From DASYRM01 sp036004405 (GTDB taxonomy: Bacteria > Acidobacteriota > Vicinamibacteria > Vicinamibacterales > UBA2999): DNA of 64,000 bases. Location: NCBI GenBank assembly GCA_036004405.1, contig DASYRM010000001.1:12010-76009 (forward strand). Reading direction: 5' to 3'. The translations under genes and the position numbers were made by a program. Of this stretch, positions 1-7,364 are shown in pieces. Under the pieces are notes generated by a model. That model did not search any database and was not told the DNA's origin. It saw only the letters and a program-made list of their open reading frames with translations. Within the stretch, counting starts at the first letter, position 1; every line of letters starts with the position of its first letter.

Positions 1-17
1 CTGAGCGCCCTCAGGCG

Positions 18-737
18 TCACCGTCCGGCGCGCAGCGTCGCCAGCAGCGCAATGCACGCGGTGTCGGTGCGCAGCGTGCGCGCGCCAAGGCTCACGGGGC
101 TGAACCCGCGATCGCCCAGCAGCCGCAGCTCGAAGTCGTCCCAGCCTCCTTCGGGCCCGACGGCGAGCAGCACGCGTGCCGCGCCCGGCGGCCACGCGCC
201 CGCGATCGGCGTGGCGTTCTCGGCGGGGTGCGCCACGAGACGCGCGCCTGACGGGCAGAGCGAATCGAGCTCGTCCTCGACGAGCGGCCGGAAGCGGCGA
301 TGGATCGACACGCAGGGCAGGTGCGTGTCCTGCGCCTGCTGCAGCCCCTCGATCAGCAGCGGGCGATAGAACTGCGAGTCGAGGACGTGCGTGTCGAAGT
401 AGTTGCGCTCGACGCGGGCAGCATTCGTCAGGATGATGCGGCCCACGCCGAGCGCGGCAAGCTGCGCCCATAGCCGCCGCATCACCTTCGGCCGCGGCAG
501 CGCCAGCAGCAGGTCGATGTCTGGAACCGGCGGTGGATCGGGGTCGAACGTGCACTCGAGCTCGACGCTGTCGGCGTGAACCACCCGCCCGATGCCGCGC
601 GGACCGTCCACGATCCCGACGCGAACATCCTGGCCCGGCACCACGCGAAGGACATCGCGTGCGTGCCGGGCCTGGTCTGCAGAGAGCACCGCGCGAGCCC
701 CGCGCAGCTGCGCCGGCTCGAGCAGGAACAGGTTCAG
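18..737 (-). CDS. rsmE: 16S rRNA (uracil1498-N3)-methyltransferase RsmE, CTG start
   Basis: SPOUT-class enzyme that methylates N3 of U1498 in 16S rRNA with SAM. The 239-residue reading has an N-terminal PUA-like part (about residues 1-75) and a knotted C-terminal half with the family signatures VGPEGGW (about 193-199) and SLGARTLRTDTA (about 216-227). Length is normal for RsmE. The N-terminal homology begins at NLFLLEP, directly after a CTG codon at 737-735. No ATG, GTG or TTG lies nearby, and the next candidate GTG would remove about 15 conserved residues. The CTG overlaps the TGA of the upstream protease gene as CTGA, so translational coupling is likely. The family call is secure; the start codon is inferred. 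Confidence 0.9.
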   Translation of the reverse strand: MNLFLLEPAQLRGARAVLSADQARHARDVLRVVPGQDVRVGIVDGPRGIGRVVHADSVELECTFDPDPPPVPDIDLLLALPRPKVMRRLWAQLAALGVGRIILTNAARVERNYFDTHVLDSQFYRPLLIEGLQQAQDTHLPCVSIHRRFRPLVEDELDSLCPSGARLVAHPAENATPIAGAWPPGAARVLLAVGPEGGWDDFELRLLGDRGFSPVSLGARTLRTDTACIALLATLRAGR

Positions 738-1531
738 GGGGTGACGCCGAAAGTGGCCAGGAAGTCGAGATCGTCCTGGCGATCCACGCGATACACGCCG
801 CCCGTGCCCGCGCAGGTGCCGTTCAGACCGAACGATGTCACGCCGCCCACGACGTTGGAGGTGCCGACGAAGTTCGGCCCGCCCGAATCGCCGAAGCAGG
901 TTCCGCCGGTGTTGGTGTTGTTCGAGAGCAGCAGCGAGCCGCCGCCGGTGAAGCCGGTGTTGATCTGCACGAGCTGCGGTGTGGCAAACATTCGGATGCG
1001 CAGCGCCTGGTCCTTGTAAGAGGTGGCGTCCGGGAAGCTCTTCTGCAGCCCATACCCCACCGCGGTGAACGTGACGCTCCGGCGAGGCTTCAGCGTGTCG
1101 AGCGAGTTGAGCTGCGGCAGCGCGCCGTACTGCACCCGGACGAACGGCGCGTCGAGGACGACGACGCCGAGATCGTGAAGGAAGAACGCAGCCGGATCGT
1201 ACTGCGGGTGCGTGTACGGCGTGCCGCCCACGTCGCCGTTGAGCGGGTAGCCGTTGCCCGGTCTGCCGTGCTCGACGTCGGCGTCGAACCAGATCTCGAT
1301 GTGCGCGGCCGGCGCCTCGGTGCAGTGGCCCGCGGTGAGGAAGATCGTGGAGTTGAGCAAGGTGCCGCTGCACCGCCACAGGGGCTGCCCGGCCGCGTTC
1401 TGCGCCACCATCAAGCCCACGTACGGATGGTTGTTGTTGTCGAAGCCGCCGTCGGTGATGGCACGGACCGGGCTCGTCGCCATCGCAATACCGGCGGCCA
1501 GTACGGCCACCGCCCCGCACAGTTTCTTCAT
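734..1531 (-). CDS. Secreted trypsin-like serine protease
   Basis: Chymotrypsin-fold (S1) endopeptidase of 265 residues. A signal peptide covers residues 1-24 (basic MKK, hydrophobic core, cleavage near PVRA). The catalytic triad is visible: His69 in TAGHC, Asp120 in HDLGVVVLD and Ser217 in GDSGGP. Cys54/Cys70 and Cys212 fit S1 disulfides. It probably acts in the periplasm or outside the cell. The ATG at 1531 follows an AGGAG-type ribosome site. The stop overlaps the rsmE start by 4 bases, which is an odd functional pairing and probably reflects compaction. The substrate cannot be deduced. Confidence 0.9.
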   Translation of the reverse strand: MKKLCGAVAVLAAGIAMATSPVRAITDGGFDNNNHPYVGLMVAQNAAGQPLWRCSGTLLNSTIFLTAGHCTEAPAAHIEIWFDADVEHGRPGNGYPLNGDVGGTPYTHPQYDPAAFFLHDLGVVVLDAPFVRVQYGALPQLNSLDTLKPRRSVTFTAVGYGLQKSFPDATSYKDQALRIRMFATPQLVQINTGFTGGGSLLLSNNTNTGGTCFGDSGGPNFVGTSNVVGGVTSFGLNGTCAGTGGVYRVDRQDDLDFLATFGVTP

Positions 1532-1556
1532 GGAGCTCTCCTTTTGAGAGTGGATG

Positions 1557-2819
1557 TTACTCCGCCGCCGTGCGGGCGCGCTCCAGAAGCAGATCGCGTT
1601 CGCGCGCGTTTCGCGTCATTGTGGCCGCGCGTTCGAACTCGGCGCGCGCCTCGGCGCCGCGGCCCACCTTCAGCAACAGATCGCCCCGCACGCTGGGCAG
1701 CAGGTGGTACTGCTCGAGCGCCGGTACCGACGTGAGCGCGTCCACCAGATCGAGCCCGGCCTGGGGACCCGACGCCATCGACACGGCCACGGCCCGATTG
1801 AGCTCGACGACCGGGGACGGCACCACCGCGAGCAGCTCCTCGTAGAGGGCGACGATAGCCGCCCAGTCGGTGTCGGCGGCCTCCCCCGCGCGCGCGTGGC
1901 AGGCGGCGATGCCCGCCTGCAGCTCATAGGGGCCGCGCCGGCCGCTACGCACGGTCTCGGCCCGGGTCAGGGCGGCGAGGCCGCGGCGGATCAGCAGCTG
2001 GTCCCACAGGGTGCGGTTCTGATCGAGCAGCAGGATCGGCTGGCCATCCGGGCCGACGCGCGCCCGCGCGCGTGACGCCTGGATCTCCATCAGTGCTACC
2101 AGCCCGTGCACTTCGGGCTCGAGCGGCGCCAGCTCTGCGAGGATGCGCCCGAGCCGCAGCGCCTCGTCGCACAACGCCGGCCGCATCCAGTCGTCGCCCG
2201 CGGTGGCGGAGTAGCCCTCGTTGAAGATCAGGTACACCACTTCCAGCACCGACGAAAGGCGGCCGGCGAGCTCGGCGCCGCGCGGCACTTCGTACGGCAC
2301 GTTCTCCTTGGCGAGCGTCTTCTTGGCGCGGACGATGCGCTGCGCGATCGTCGGTTCGGGCGCGAGGAACGCGCGCGCGATCTCGCTCGTGGTGAGGCCG
2401 CCAAGGAGCCGCAGCGTGAGCGCGACGCGCGCCTCGGTGGTGAGCACGGGGTGGCAGGCGGTGAACACGAGCCGCAGCAGGTCGTCGCCGATGTCGTCGT
2501 CGAGCGCCGCGTTCAGCGCCTCCGCGGTATCGGGCCGCGCGGTTTCCACAGCGTAGCCGAGCTCACCGTGCTTGCGGTCGAGCATGCCGGCGCGACGCAC
2601 GTGGTCGATGGCGCGGTGCTTGGCCGCGGTCATGAGCCAGGCGCCGGGGTTGCGGGGAATGCCTTCCTTGGGCCATTGCTCGAGGGCGGCGACGAGCGCG
2701 TCGGCCGCCAGATCCTCGGCCACACCGACGTCGCGAACGATGCGGGCGAGCCCGGCGATCAGCCGGGCGGACTCGATGCGCCAGACGGCGTCGATGGCGC
2801 GGTGGGTTTCGGCCTCCAC
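1557..2819 (-). CDS. ECF42-type RNA polymerase sigma factor with TPR-like C-terminal extension
   Basis: Extracytoplasmic-function sigma factor of the ECF42 (DUF6596) type, 420 residues. Region 2 covers about residues 8-75 (IVRDVGVAEDLAADAL, then HRAIDHVRR). Region 4 is near 125-180 (LTTSEIARAF, APEPTIAQRI). It is followed by the DUF6596 block with VYLIFNEGY and a helical repeat tail. ECF42 factors lack a classical anti-sigma factor, and the tail is thought to regulate activity. A GTG at 2819 matches the family's N terminus; an ATG at 2882 would run into the divergent sulfotransferase gene. A TATATT hexamer on this strand lies about 9 bases upstream of the GTG, so a very short or absent leader is possible. 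Confidence 0.88.
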   Translation of the reverse strand: MEAETHRAIDAVWRIESARLIAGLARIVRDVGVAEDLAADALVAALEQWPKEGIPRNPGAWLMTAAKHRAIDHVRRAGMLDRKHGELGYAVETARPDTAEALNAALDDDIGDDLLRLVFTACHPVLTTEARVALTLRLLGGLTTSEIARAFLAPEPTIAQRIVRAKKTLAKENVPYEVPRGAELAGRLSSVLEVVYLIFNEGYSATAGDDWMRPALCDEALRLGRILAELAPLEPEVHGLVALMEIQASRARARVGPDGQPILLLDQNRTLWDQLLIRRGLAALTRAETVRSGRRGPYELQAGIAACHARAGEAADTDWAAIVALYEELLAVVPSPVVELNRAVAVSMASGPQAGLDLVDALTSVPALEQYHLLPSVRGDLLLKVGRGAEARAEFERAATMTRNARERDLLLERARTAAE

Positions 2820-2871
2820 GGTTTCCCAATATACTTCCGGCTCCCATAAGCTGAGCCGCAAGGAGGCTTTC

Positions 2872-3780
2872 GTGTCGGACACTCTCGCCTATCCGGTGAA
2901 GACCCGCGAGATCAAGAACGCGATCGTGGATTCCACGCGGTGGAACTACGTGACGTTCCGCGACGGCGACATCGTGGTGGCCACCTACGCCAAGACGGGC
3001 ACGACGTGGACGCAGCAGATCGTGTGTCAGCTCGTCCACCAGGGCAAGGATCGCGGGCTGTTCGAGGCGTCGCCGTGGGTCGACATGCGGCCGGTGCCGC
3101 TCGAAATCATCCTCGAGGGGTTGGCCGCCCAGAAGCACCGGCGCTTCATGAAGACGCATCTGCCGCTGGACGCGCTCGTCTTCTCACCGAAGGCGAAGTA
3201 TCTCTACGTGGCGCGCGACGGGCGAGACGTGGCGTGGAGCATGTTCAACCACCACGCCGGCTTCACCGAGCAGATGTACCCGATGATGAACAACATCTTC
3301 GGCCGCGAAGGCGAGCCGCTCGCGCCGCCCACTGGTGACGTTCGGCAGTACTTCCTGGAATGGCTCGATGGCGGCGGGCTACCGATGGGGGTGTCGTACT
3401 GGGAGCACCTGCAGGGGTGGTTCGACAGCCGTCATCTGCCGAACGTCCTGCTGCTGCACTTCAACGATCTGAAAGCCGACCTGCCGGGTGAGATGCGCCG
3501 CATCGCGGCGTTCCTCGACATCGCGATCGACGAAGCGAAGATGCCGCAGATGCTCGAGCACTGCAGCCTCGAGTACATGCGCGCGCACGCCTCGGAGCAC
3601 TCGCCGATCATCGACATGATCTTTCAGCGGGGAGGGGCGACCTTCTTCAACCAGGGCACGAACGGCCGATGGAAGGACGTGCTCACGGCGGCCGACCTCG
3701 AGAAGTACGACCGCCTGGTGCGCGAGAACCTGACGCCCGATTGCGCCAGGTGGATGGCAACCGGCGAGCTGCCGGTGTAG
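2872..3780 (+). CDS. PAPS-dependent sulfotransferase
   Basis: Cytosolic-type sulfotransferase (Sulfotransfer_1) of 302 residues that moves sulfate from PAPS to a hydroxyl or amine acceptor. The 5'-phosphosulfate loop AKTGTTWTQ is at about 40-48. A KTHLP motif carries the candidate catalytic His96, and the 3'-phosphate motif RDGRDVAWS is at about 115-123. An AAGGAGG ribosome site precedes the GTG start at 2872. The gene is divergent from the ECF42 gene across about 50 bp. Its TAG stop is the first part of a GTAG palindromic repeat. The acceptor substrate is unknown. Confidence 0.88.
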   Translation: MSDTLAYPVKTREIKNAIVDSTRWNYVTFRDGDIVVATYAKTGTTWTQQIVCQLVHQGKDRGLFEASPWVDMRPVPLEIILEGLAAQKHRRFMKTHLPLDALVFSPKAKYLYVARDGRDVAWSMFNHHAGFTEQMYPMMNNIFGREGEPLAPPTGDVRQYFLEWLDGGGLPMGVSYWEHLQGWFDSRHLPNVLLLHFNDLKADLPGEMRRIAAFLDIAIDEAKMPQMLEHCSLEYMRAHASEHSPIIDMIFQRGGATFFNQGTNGRWKDVLTAADLEKYDRLVRENLTPDCARWMATGELPV

Positions 3781-3804
3781 GGCGGTCTGAAGACCGCCCG
3801 CTAC
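3776..3804. repeat. GTAG palindromic repeat, copy A
   Basis: GTAG, then GGGCGGTCT-GA-AGACCGCCC, then GCTAC. It lies between convergent sulfotransferase and YCII genes, and its two ends supply the TAG stop of each. Could act as a bidirectional terminator hairpin. Confidence 0.75.
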
Positions 3805-4226
3805 GCGCGTCGCTGGCCGGCCTGGGCCTGCAGTTCCTGAAAGCCCTCCGCGGCCTTCTGCACGTCGGGCGGGTAGTCGGCGAAGTCCTGCACCTGGCGC
3901 ACTTCGATGATCTCGTTGTCGCTCATCGGGGCGCGCTTGGCCCACTCGAGCGCTTCTTCGCGCGACTTCACCTGGATCATCCAGTAGCCGCCGAGCACTT
4001 CCTTCGCTTCCGCGAACGGGCCGTCGGTCACCTTCGGCGCGCCGTTCTGGAAGCTCACGCGCGCGCCCATCGACGGCGGGTGCAGCCCGTCGAGCGCCAG
4101 CAGCACGCCCGCCTTCTGCAGCGACTCGTTGTACTTCATCATCTTCTCGACCATCTTCGGGTCGGGCATCGTACCGGGTGTCGCGGTCTCGTAGCCCTTC
4201 GGAATCACCAGCATCATGAACCGCAT
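3801..4226 (-). CDS. YCII/DGPF-domain protein
   Basis: YCII-related protein of 141 residues. The start MRFMMLV and the central TDGPFAEAKEVLGGYWMI carry the DGPF signature that names the family. These are small alpha-beta proteins of unknown catalytic role, very often encoded with ECF42-type sigma factors. The C-terminal 30 residues are a charged extension rich in Ala and Gln. The gene lies 12 bp downstream of a paralogous YCII gene on the same strand, so the two are probably co-transcribed. Its TAG stop is inside the right end of palindromic repeat copy A. Confidence 0.85.
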   Translation of the reverse strand: MRFMMLVIPKGYETATPGTMPDPKMVEKMMKYNESLQKAGVLLALDGLHPPSMGARVSFQNGAPKVTDGPFAEAKEVLGGYWMIQVKSREEALEWAKRAPMSDNEIIEVRQVQDFADYPPDVQKAAEGFQELQAQAGQRRA

Positions 4227-4238
4227 CGCCGTCTCCTT

Positions 4239-4592
4239 TCAGCGCGCCGCGGCCGGTGCGTCATGCATCAACCGGATCTCGCTCTCGCCGTGGCCGACCA
4301 CGCTCAAGAACCGTTTCGTCCACGCGATGGCCTCGGCCTTCGAGGGCACATCGATGATCGCGAAACCGGCCACGAGCTCCTTCGTTTCGGTGAAAGGGCC
4401 GTCGGTCACCGTGAAGGTCCCGTTGTTCACGCTTACGCGCGCGCCCTTCTTGCTGTGCTGCAAGCCGTCGGTCGTCACCAGCACACCCTTCTGCATCATC
4501 TCGCCGATGAGCGCGCCCATGTCGGCCATTTCCTTCTCAGTCGGCGGGCCCTCCCGTTCGAAGCCCGGCTTGTAGATCGTCATGAATCGCAT
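4239..4592 (-). CDS. YCII/DGPF-domain protein
   Basis: YCII-family protein of 117 residues with the conserved TDGPFTETKELVAGFAII segment. It is paralogous to the genes at 3801-4226 and 6396-6794. An AGGAGGAC ribosome site sits about 8 bases before the ATG. Immediately upstream is a candidate promoter with the same sequence and spacing as the one before the DoxX gene. The encoded protein may act in the response switched on by the neighbouring ECF42 sigma factor, but no reaction is established for the family. Confidence 0.87.
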   Translation of the reverse strand: MRFMTIYKPGFEREGPPTEKEMADMGALIGEMMQKGVLVTTDGLQHSKKGARVSVNNGTFTVTDGPFTETKELVAGFAIIDVPSKAEAIAWTKRFLSVVGHGESEIRLMHDAPAAAR

Positions 4593-4611
4593 TGCCCTGT
4601 CCTCCTGATCT

Positions 4612-4642
4612 CACGTCGAACGAGGTCGTTTGAAATCGACCA
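4612..4642 (-). promoter_or_regulatory. Candidate ECF42 promoter before YCII gene
   Basis: Minus-strand GGTCGA (4641-4636) and CGTTCGACGTG (4622-4612) are separated by 13 bases. The same pair at the same spacing precedes the DoxX gene. Published ECF42 promoters have a TGTCGA -35 and a CGA-type -10, which this resembles. The leader to the ATG at 4592 is about 16-20 bases and holds AGGAGGAC. Confidence 0.6.
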
Positions 4643-4644
4643 CC

Positions 4645-5031
4645 TCAGCGGGGGGTGCCGAACGGCAGCAGCACCCGCAGCCGGGCGTCCCGCAGGAAGA
4701 GGCCGCTCCACAGAACCGCCGCCACGTAGAGCGGGAACAGCGTGTAGCCGAGCAGCGGGTCGTTGACGCGGAAATGGGTGGCGACGGCGCCGCCCAGGAA
4801 GCCGGTCAGAAGCACCGCCCCGAGCGCGGACGTCTGCGGGATGAGGTAGACGGCCAGGCACGCCAGCTCGATGAGCCCGATCGGAAGGATGAGGCTCTCG
4901 GCGTAGCCGATCTGCGGCGCGGCCGCCGCGGCCAGGCCGGGGTTGAACACCTTCACGCCGCCGTCGAGGAGCAGGAAGAGCGTGACCAGGCCCGTCAGGA
5001 TCCGGCCGGTCCAGGTGCGCGTCGAAGTCAT
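4645..5031 (-). CDS. DoxX-family membrane protein
   Basis: Four-helix integral membrane protein of 128 residues. Hydrophobic segments are near 9-24, 45-65, 70-87 and 95-113. The pattern GLVTLFLLLDGGVK, then PIGLIELACLAVYLIPQT, fits DoxX-like proteins; functions reported for the wider family are mostly redox- or quinone-related and poorly defined. An AGGAGGAC ribosome site precedes the ATG. A candidate ECF42 promoter is upstream, separating it from the sigma gene that ends at 5146. DoxX-like proteins are common partners of ECF42/DGPF clusters. Confidence 0.82.
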   Translation of the reverse strand: MTSTRTWTGRILTGLVTLFLLLDGGVKVFNPGLAAAAAPQIGYAESLILPIGLIELACLAVYLIPQTSALGAVLLTGFLGGAVATHFRVNDPLLGYTLFPLYVAAVLWSGLFLRDARLRVLLPFGTPR

Positions 5032-5051
5032 GTCAGTCGTCCTCCTACTGA

Positions 5052-5081
5052 CACGTCGAACGACGGGCGGCGAGATCGACG
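5052..5081 (-). promoter_or_regulatory. Candidate ECF42 promoter before DoxX gene
   Basis: Minus-strand GTCGA (5080-5076), 13 bases, then CGTTCGAC (5062-5055), followed by GTGTCAGTAGGAGGAC before the DoxX ATG at 5031. Sequence and spacing match the motif at 4612-4642. An adjacent duplication (GATCGACGGGCCGCGA) gives a second GTCGA upstream. Confidence 0.6.
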
Positions 5082-5093
5082 GGCCGCGAGATC

Positions 5094-5120
5094 GACGGGC
5101 CGCCTGAAGGCGGCCCCTAC
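5094..5120. repeat. GTAG palindromic repeat, copy B
   Basis: GGGCCGCCT-GA-AGGCGGCCC followed by CTAC. It lies between the DoxX promoter region and the 3' end of the ECF42 sigma gene, so it may end the sigma transcript. Confidence 0.75.
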
Positions 5121-5145
5121 TCCAGTTCGACCATCAGCGCGATCA

Positions 5146-6399
5146 CTATGGGCCGTCCTCTCTCAGCGTCGCCGCCTGTGTGAGCAGGTAGGTGCGCTCG
5201 GCGGTGTTCGTCGTCCGGTTTGCCGCCGCCAGGTAGTGCCGCACCGCGGCGTCCCGATCGCCGGCCATTTCGAGCAGGTGGCCGCGAACGGCGTCGAGGC
5301 GGTGGTGTCCCGCCAGCCGCCCGTCTGCAGCCATCGCGTCGAGGATCTCGAGCCCGGCCGCGGGCCCCCGCACCATGGCCACCGCGATGGCGCGATTGAG
5401 GGTCACCATCGGGTTGTCGTCCATGCGCTCGAGCAGGGTGTAGAGCGCCATGATCTGCGGCCAGTCGGTGTCCTCGTACCGCGCGGCCTCGTCGTGCACG
5501 GCCGCCACCGCCGCCTGCAGTTGGTACGCCCCCACGCGGCCCCGGCCCAGCGTGGCCGTCAGCAGGGCCACGCCTTCGTCGATGGCCGATCGATCCCAGC
5601 GGGAGCGGTCCTGGTGCTGCAGCGGAATCAGCTCGCCGGCCGGTCCGCTGCGCGCGTGGCGGCGCGCGTCGGTGAGGATCATCAGCGCCAGCAGCCCGGC
5701 CACTTCGGTGTCGTCCGGTGCCAGCCGGTGAACGGCGCGCGCCAGGCGGATCGCCTCGGACGAGAGATCCACGCGCAGCAGGCTCGGCCCTACGCTGGCC
5801 GTGTAGCCCTCGTTGAAGATCAAGTACAGGACACGCAGCACGGTTTCGAGCCGTTCCGCCCGGGCGCGTGCCGCGGGGCGCTCGAACCCCACCCCGGACG
5901 CGCGGATCGTCTGTTTGGCGCGGCTGATGCGTTGCGCCATCGTGGCCTCGGGCACCAGAAACGCGTTGGCGATCTGCGCCGTCGTCAAACCGCCCACGGC
6001 GCGAAGGGTCACGGCCACCGCCGACGCCGCGGTGAGCGACGGATGGCAGCACATGAAGAGCAGCGTCAGCGTTTCGTCCTCGTCGGCCTGGCTCTCCACG
6101 CTGGCCGCCGCCACCACCTGCCCGAAGTCGAGCGCCGCGGCGTGCTCGCGCTGTCGGCGTGCGCTGTCGCTCCGGATCTGATCGACCATCCGCCGCGACG
6201 CCACCTGCACCAGCCAGCCGCGCGGATTCTCCGGCATCCCGTCGCGAGGCCACTGTTGCGACGCGGCCATCAAGGCCTCCTGTACCGCGTCCTCACACGC
6301 GGCGAAGTCGCGGTAGCGGCGCATTACCGAGCCCAGCACCTGCGGCGCGAGATCGCGCAGCAGATGCTCGGCGGCGGGATCGAGAGCCGGCTCGCTCAC
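5146..6399 (-). CDS. ECF42-type RNA polymerase sigma factor with TPR-like C-terminal extension
   Basis: Second ECF42-type sigma factor in the window, 417 residues. It has region 2 (RYRDFAACEDAVQEAL, then RGWLVQVASRRMVDQI), region 4 (GGLTTAQIANAF, PEATMAQRISRAKQ) and the DUF6596 signature VLYLIFNEGYTAS, followed by a helical tail. The GTG start at 6399-6397 overlaps the TGA of the upstream YCII gene as GTGA, so translation is probably coupled. It sits in the middle of a YCII/DoxX/VOC cluster and is the most likely regulator of the three shared promoter motifs at 4612-4642, 5055-5080 and 7307-7333. Confidence 0.92.
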   Translation of the reverse strand: MSEPALDPAAEHLLRDLAPQVLGSVMRRYRDFAACEDAVQEALMAASQQWPRDGMPENPRGWLVQVASRRMVDQIRSDSARRQREHAAALDFGQVVAAASVESQADEDETLTLLFMCCHPSLTAASAVAVTLRAVGGLTTAQIANAFLVPEATMAQRISRAKQTIRASGVGFERPAARARAERLETVLRVLYLIFNEGYTASVGPSLLRVDLSSEAIRLARAVHRLAPDDTEVAGLLALMILTDARRHARSGPAGELIPLQHQDRSRWDRSAIDEGVALLTATLGRGRVGAYQLQAAVAAVHDEAARYEDTDWPQIMALYTLLERMDDNPMVTLNRAIAVAMVRGPAAGLEILDAMAADGRLAGHHRLDAVRGHLLEMAGDRDAAVRHYLAAANRTTNTAERTYLLTQAATLREDGP

Positions 6400-6794
6400 A
6401 GCATGTCGGGGGGGATTCCGCTCATCACCTCGCGGACCTCGATCGCCATGTTGAGCGGCGCCCCGCCGCGGCCGGGCGCGGCCGATGCTTCGGCGGCGAT
6501 CTGATAGGCGCGGGAGGGGCTGTCCACGTCCACGATCCAGTAGCCGGCGAGGAACTCCTTCGACTCAGGGAACACCCCGTCGGTAATCGGTGCCCCGTCC
6601 TTGCCGGCGCGAACCAGCTTGGCCTGGTCGGGACCGGTGAGTCCCTCGGCGACCACGAACTCGCCCGACTCGCGCAGCGTCTTGTTGAGGGCAATCATGT
6701 GCCCGATGTGCGCCTGGATGTCCTGCTTCGGCCAGTTGAAGATCTGGTACGGACCGTTGCCCGGTGCCGTCATCATCATCAGCATGTATTTCAT
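6396..6794 (-). CDS. YCII/DGPF-domain protein
   Basis: YCII-family protein of 132 residues. The family motif is degenerate here (ITDGVFPESKEFLAGYWIVD): DGVF replaces DGPF. It starts 12 bp after the VOC gene and overlaps the sigma gene by 4 bases. The three genes therefore look like one operon read VOC, YCII, sigma. The divergence of the DGPF motif may mark a different role from the two downstream paralogues. Confidence 0.86.
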   Translation of the reverse strand: MKYMLMMMTAPGNGPYQIFNWPKQDIQAHIGHMIALNKTLRESGEFVVAEGLTGPDQAKLVRAGKDGAPITDGVFPESKEFLAGYWIVDVDSPSRAYQIAAEASAAPGRGGAPLNMAIEVREVMSGIPPDML

Positions 6795-6806
6795 CGTGTC
6801 GCTCCG

Positions 6807-7262
6807 TTAGTTTCCTTCGTACGCCGCCTGCAGCCGGGCGATGTCCAGCTTGTTCATCTGCAGCATCGCATTCAGCACCCGTCCGGCCCGGGCGGCGTCG
6901 CCGCCACCGCCCAGCAGGCGGCCGAGCGACGAGGGAATGATCTGCCATGACAGGCCGAACTTGTCCGTGAGCCAGCCGCACCGGCTGGGCGCGCCGCCGT
7001 CGCCGATGAGCGTCGTCCACAGCCGGTCGATGTCCGCCTGCGTCTCGCAGCTCACGAAGAACGAGATCGACTCGGTGAATGTCGATGGCGTGCCGCCGTT
7101 GAGCGCCATGAAGCGCTGCCCTTCGAGCTCGAACTCCACCGACATCACCCGCCCCTGGGCTTTATGGACGGCTTTGGCCTTCCCACTCGTGAAGACCGAG
7201 AGGTAGTAGTTCATCGCCTCCTCGGCCTGGGTGTCGAACCATAGAAACGGCGTGATGGTCAT
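6807..7262 (-). CDS. VOC-superfamily protein, PhnB/3-dmu-9_3-mt type
   Basis: Vicinal-oxygen-chelate fold protein of 151 residues, PhnB type. It begins MTITPFLWFDTQAEEAM and has the typical MSVEFELEGQRFMALNGG segment and a WLTDKFGLSWQI strand. This subfamily often lacks the usual metal ligands, and its function is unknown. The ATG at 7262 was chosen over an in-frame ATG eight codons upstream because AGGAG lies about 9 bases before it. It is the first gene of the VOC-YCII-sigma operon and carries the best match to the shared promoter motif (TGTCGA at 7333-7328). Confidence 0.85.
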   Translation of the reverse strand: MTITPFLWFDTQAEEAMNYYLSVFTSGKAKAVHKAQGRVMSVEFELEGQRFMALNGGTPSTFTESISFFVSCETQADIDRLWTTLIGDGGAPSRCGWLTDKFGLSWQIIPSSLGRLLGGGGDAARAGRVLNAMLQMNKLDIARLQAAYEGN

Positions 7263-7306
7263 CTGCTGGCTCCTGTTGTGAGGCATTCCGCCCTGTTTAC
7301 CCCTAA

Positions 7307-7333
7307 GTCGGAGCCGAAGGGCGGTTCTCGACA
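7307..7333 (-). promoter_or_regulatory. Candidate ECF42 promoter before VOC-YCII-sigma operon
   Basis: Minus-strand TGTCGA (7333-7328), 13 bases, then GCTCCGAC (7314-7307). The -35-like half is the exact ECF42 consensus and the second half shares TYCGAC with the other two copies at identical spacing. It lies 45 bases upstream of the VOC ATG. Confidence 0.6.
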
Positions 7334-7337
7334 TGGC

Positions 7338-7364
7338 GACGGGCCGCCTGAAGGCGGCCCCTAC
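7338..7364. repeat. GTAG palindromic repeat, copy C
   Basis: GGGCCGCCT-GA-AGGCGGCCC-CTAC. Its CTA is the reverse complement of the TAG stop of the TMEM175-like gene, which ends exactly inside the repeat. Confidence 0.75.

Noticed and set aside
533..1735. A 400-codon plus-strand frame over rsmE and the protease
   Set aside because: Low-complexity Arg/Ala composition; the minus strand has intact catalytic motifs for two enzymes.
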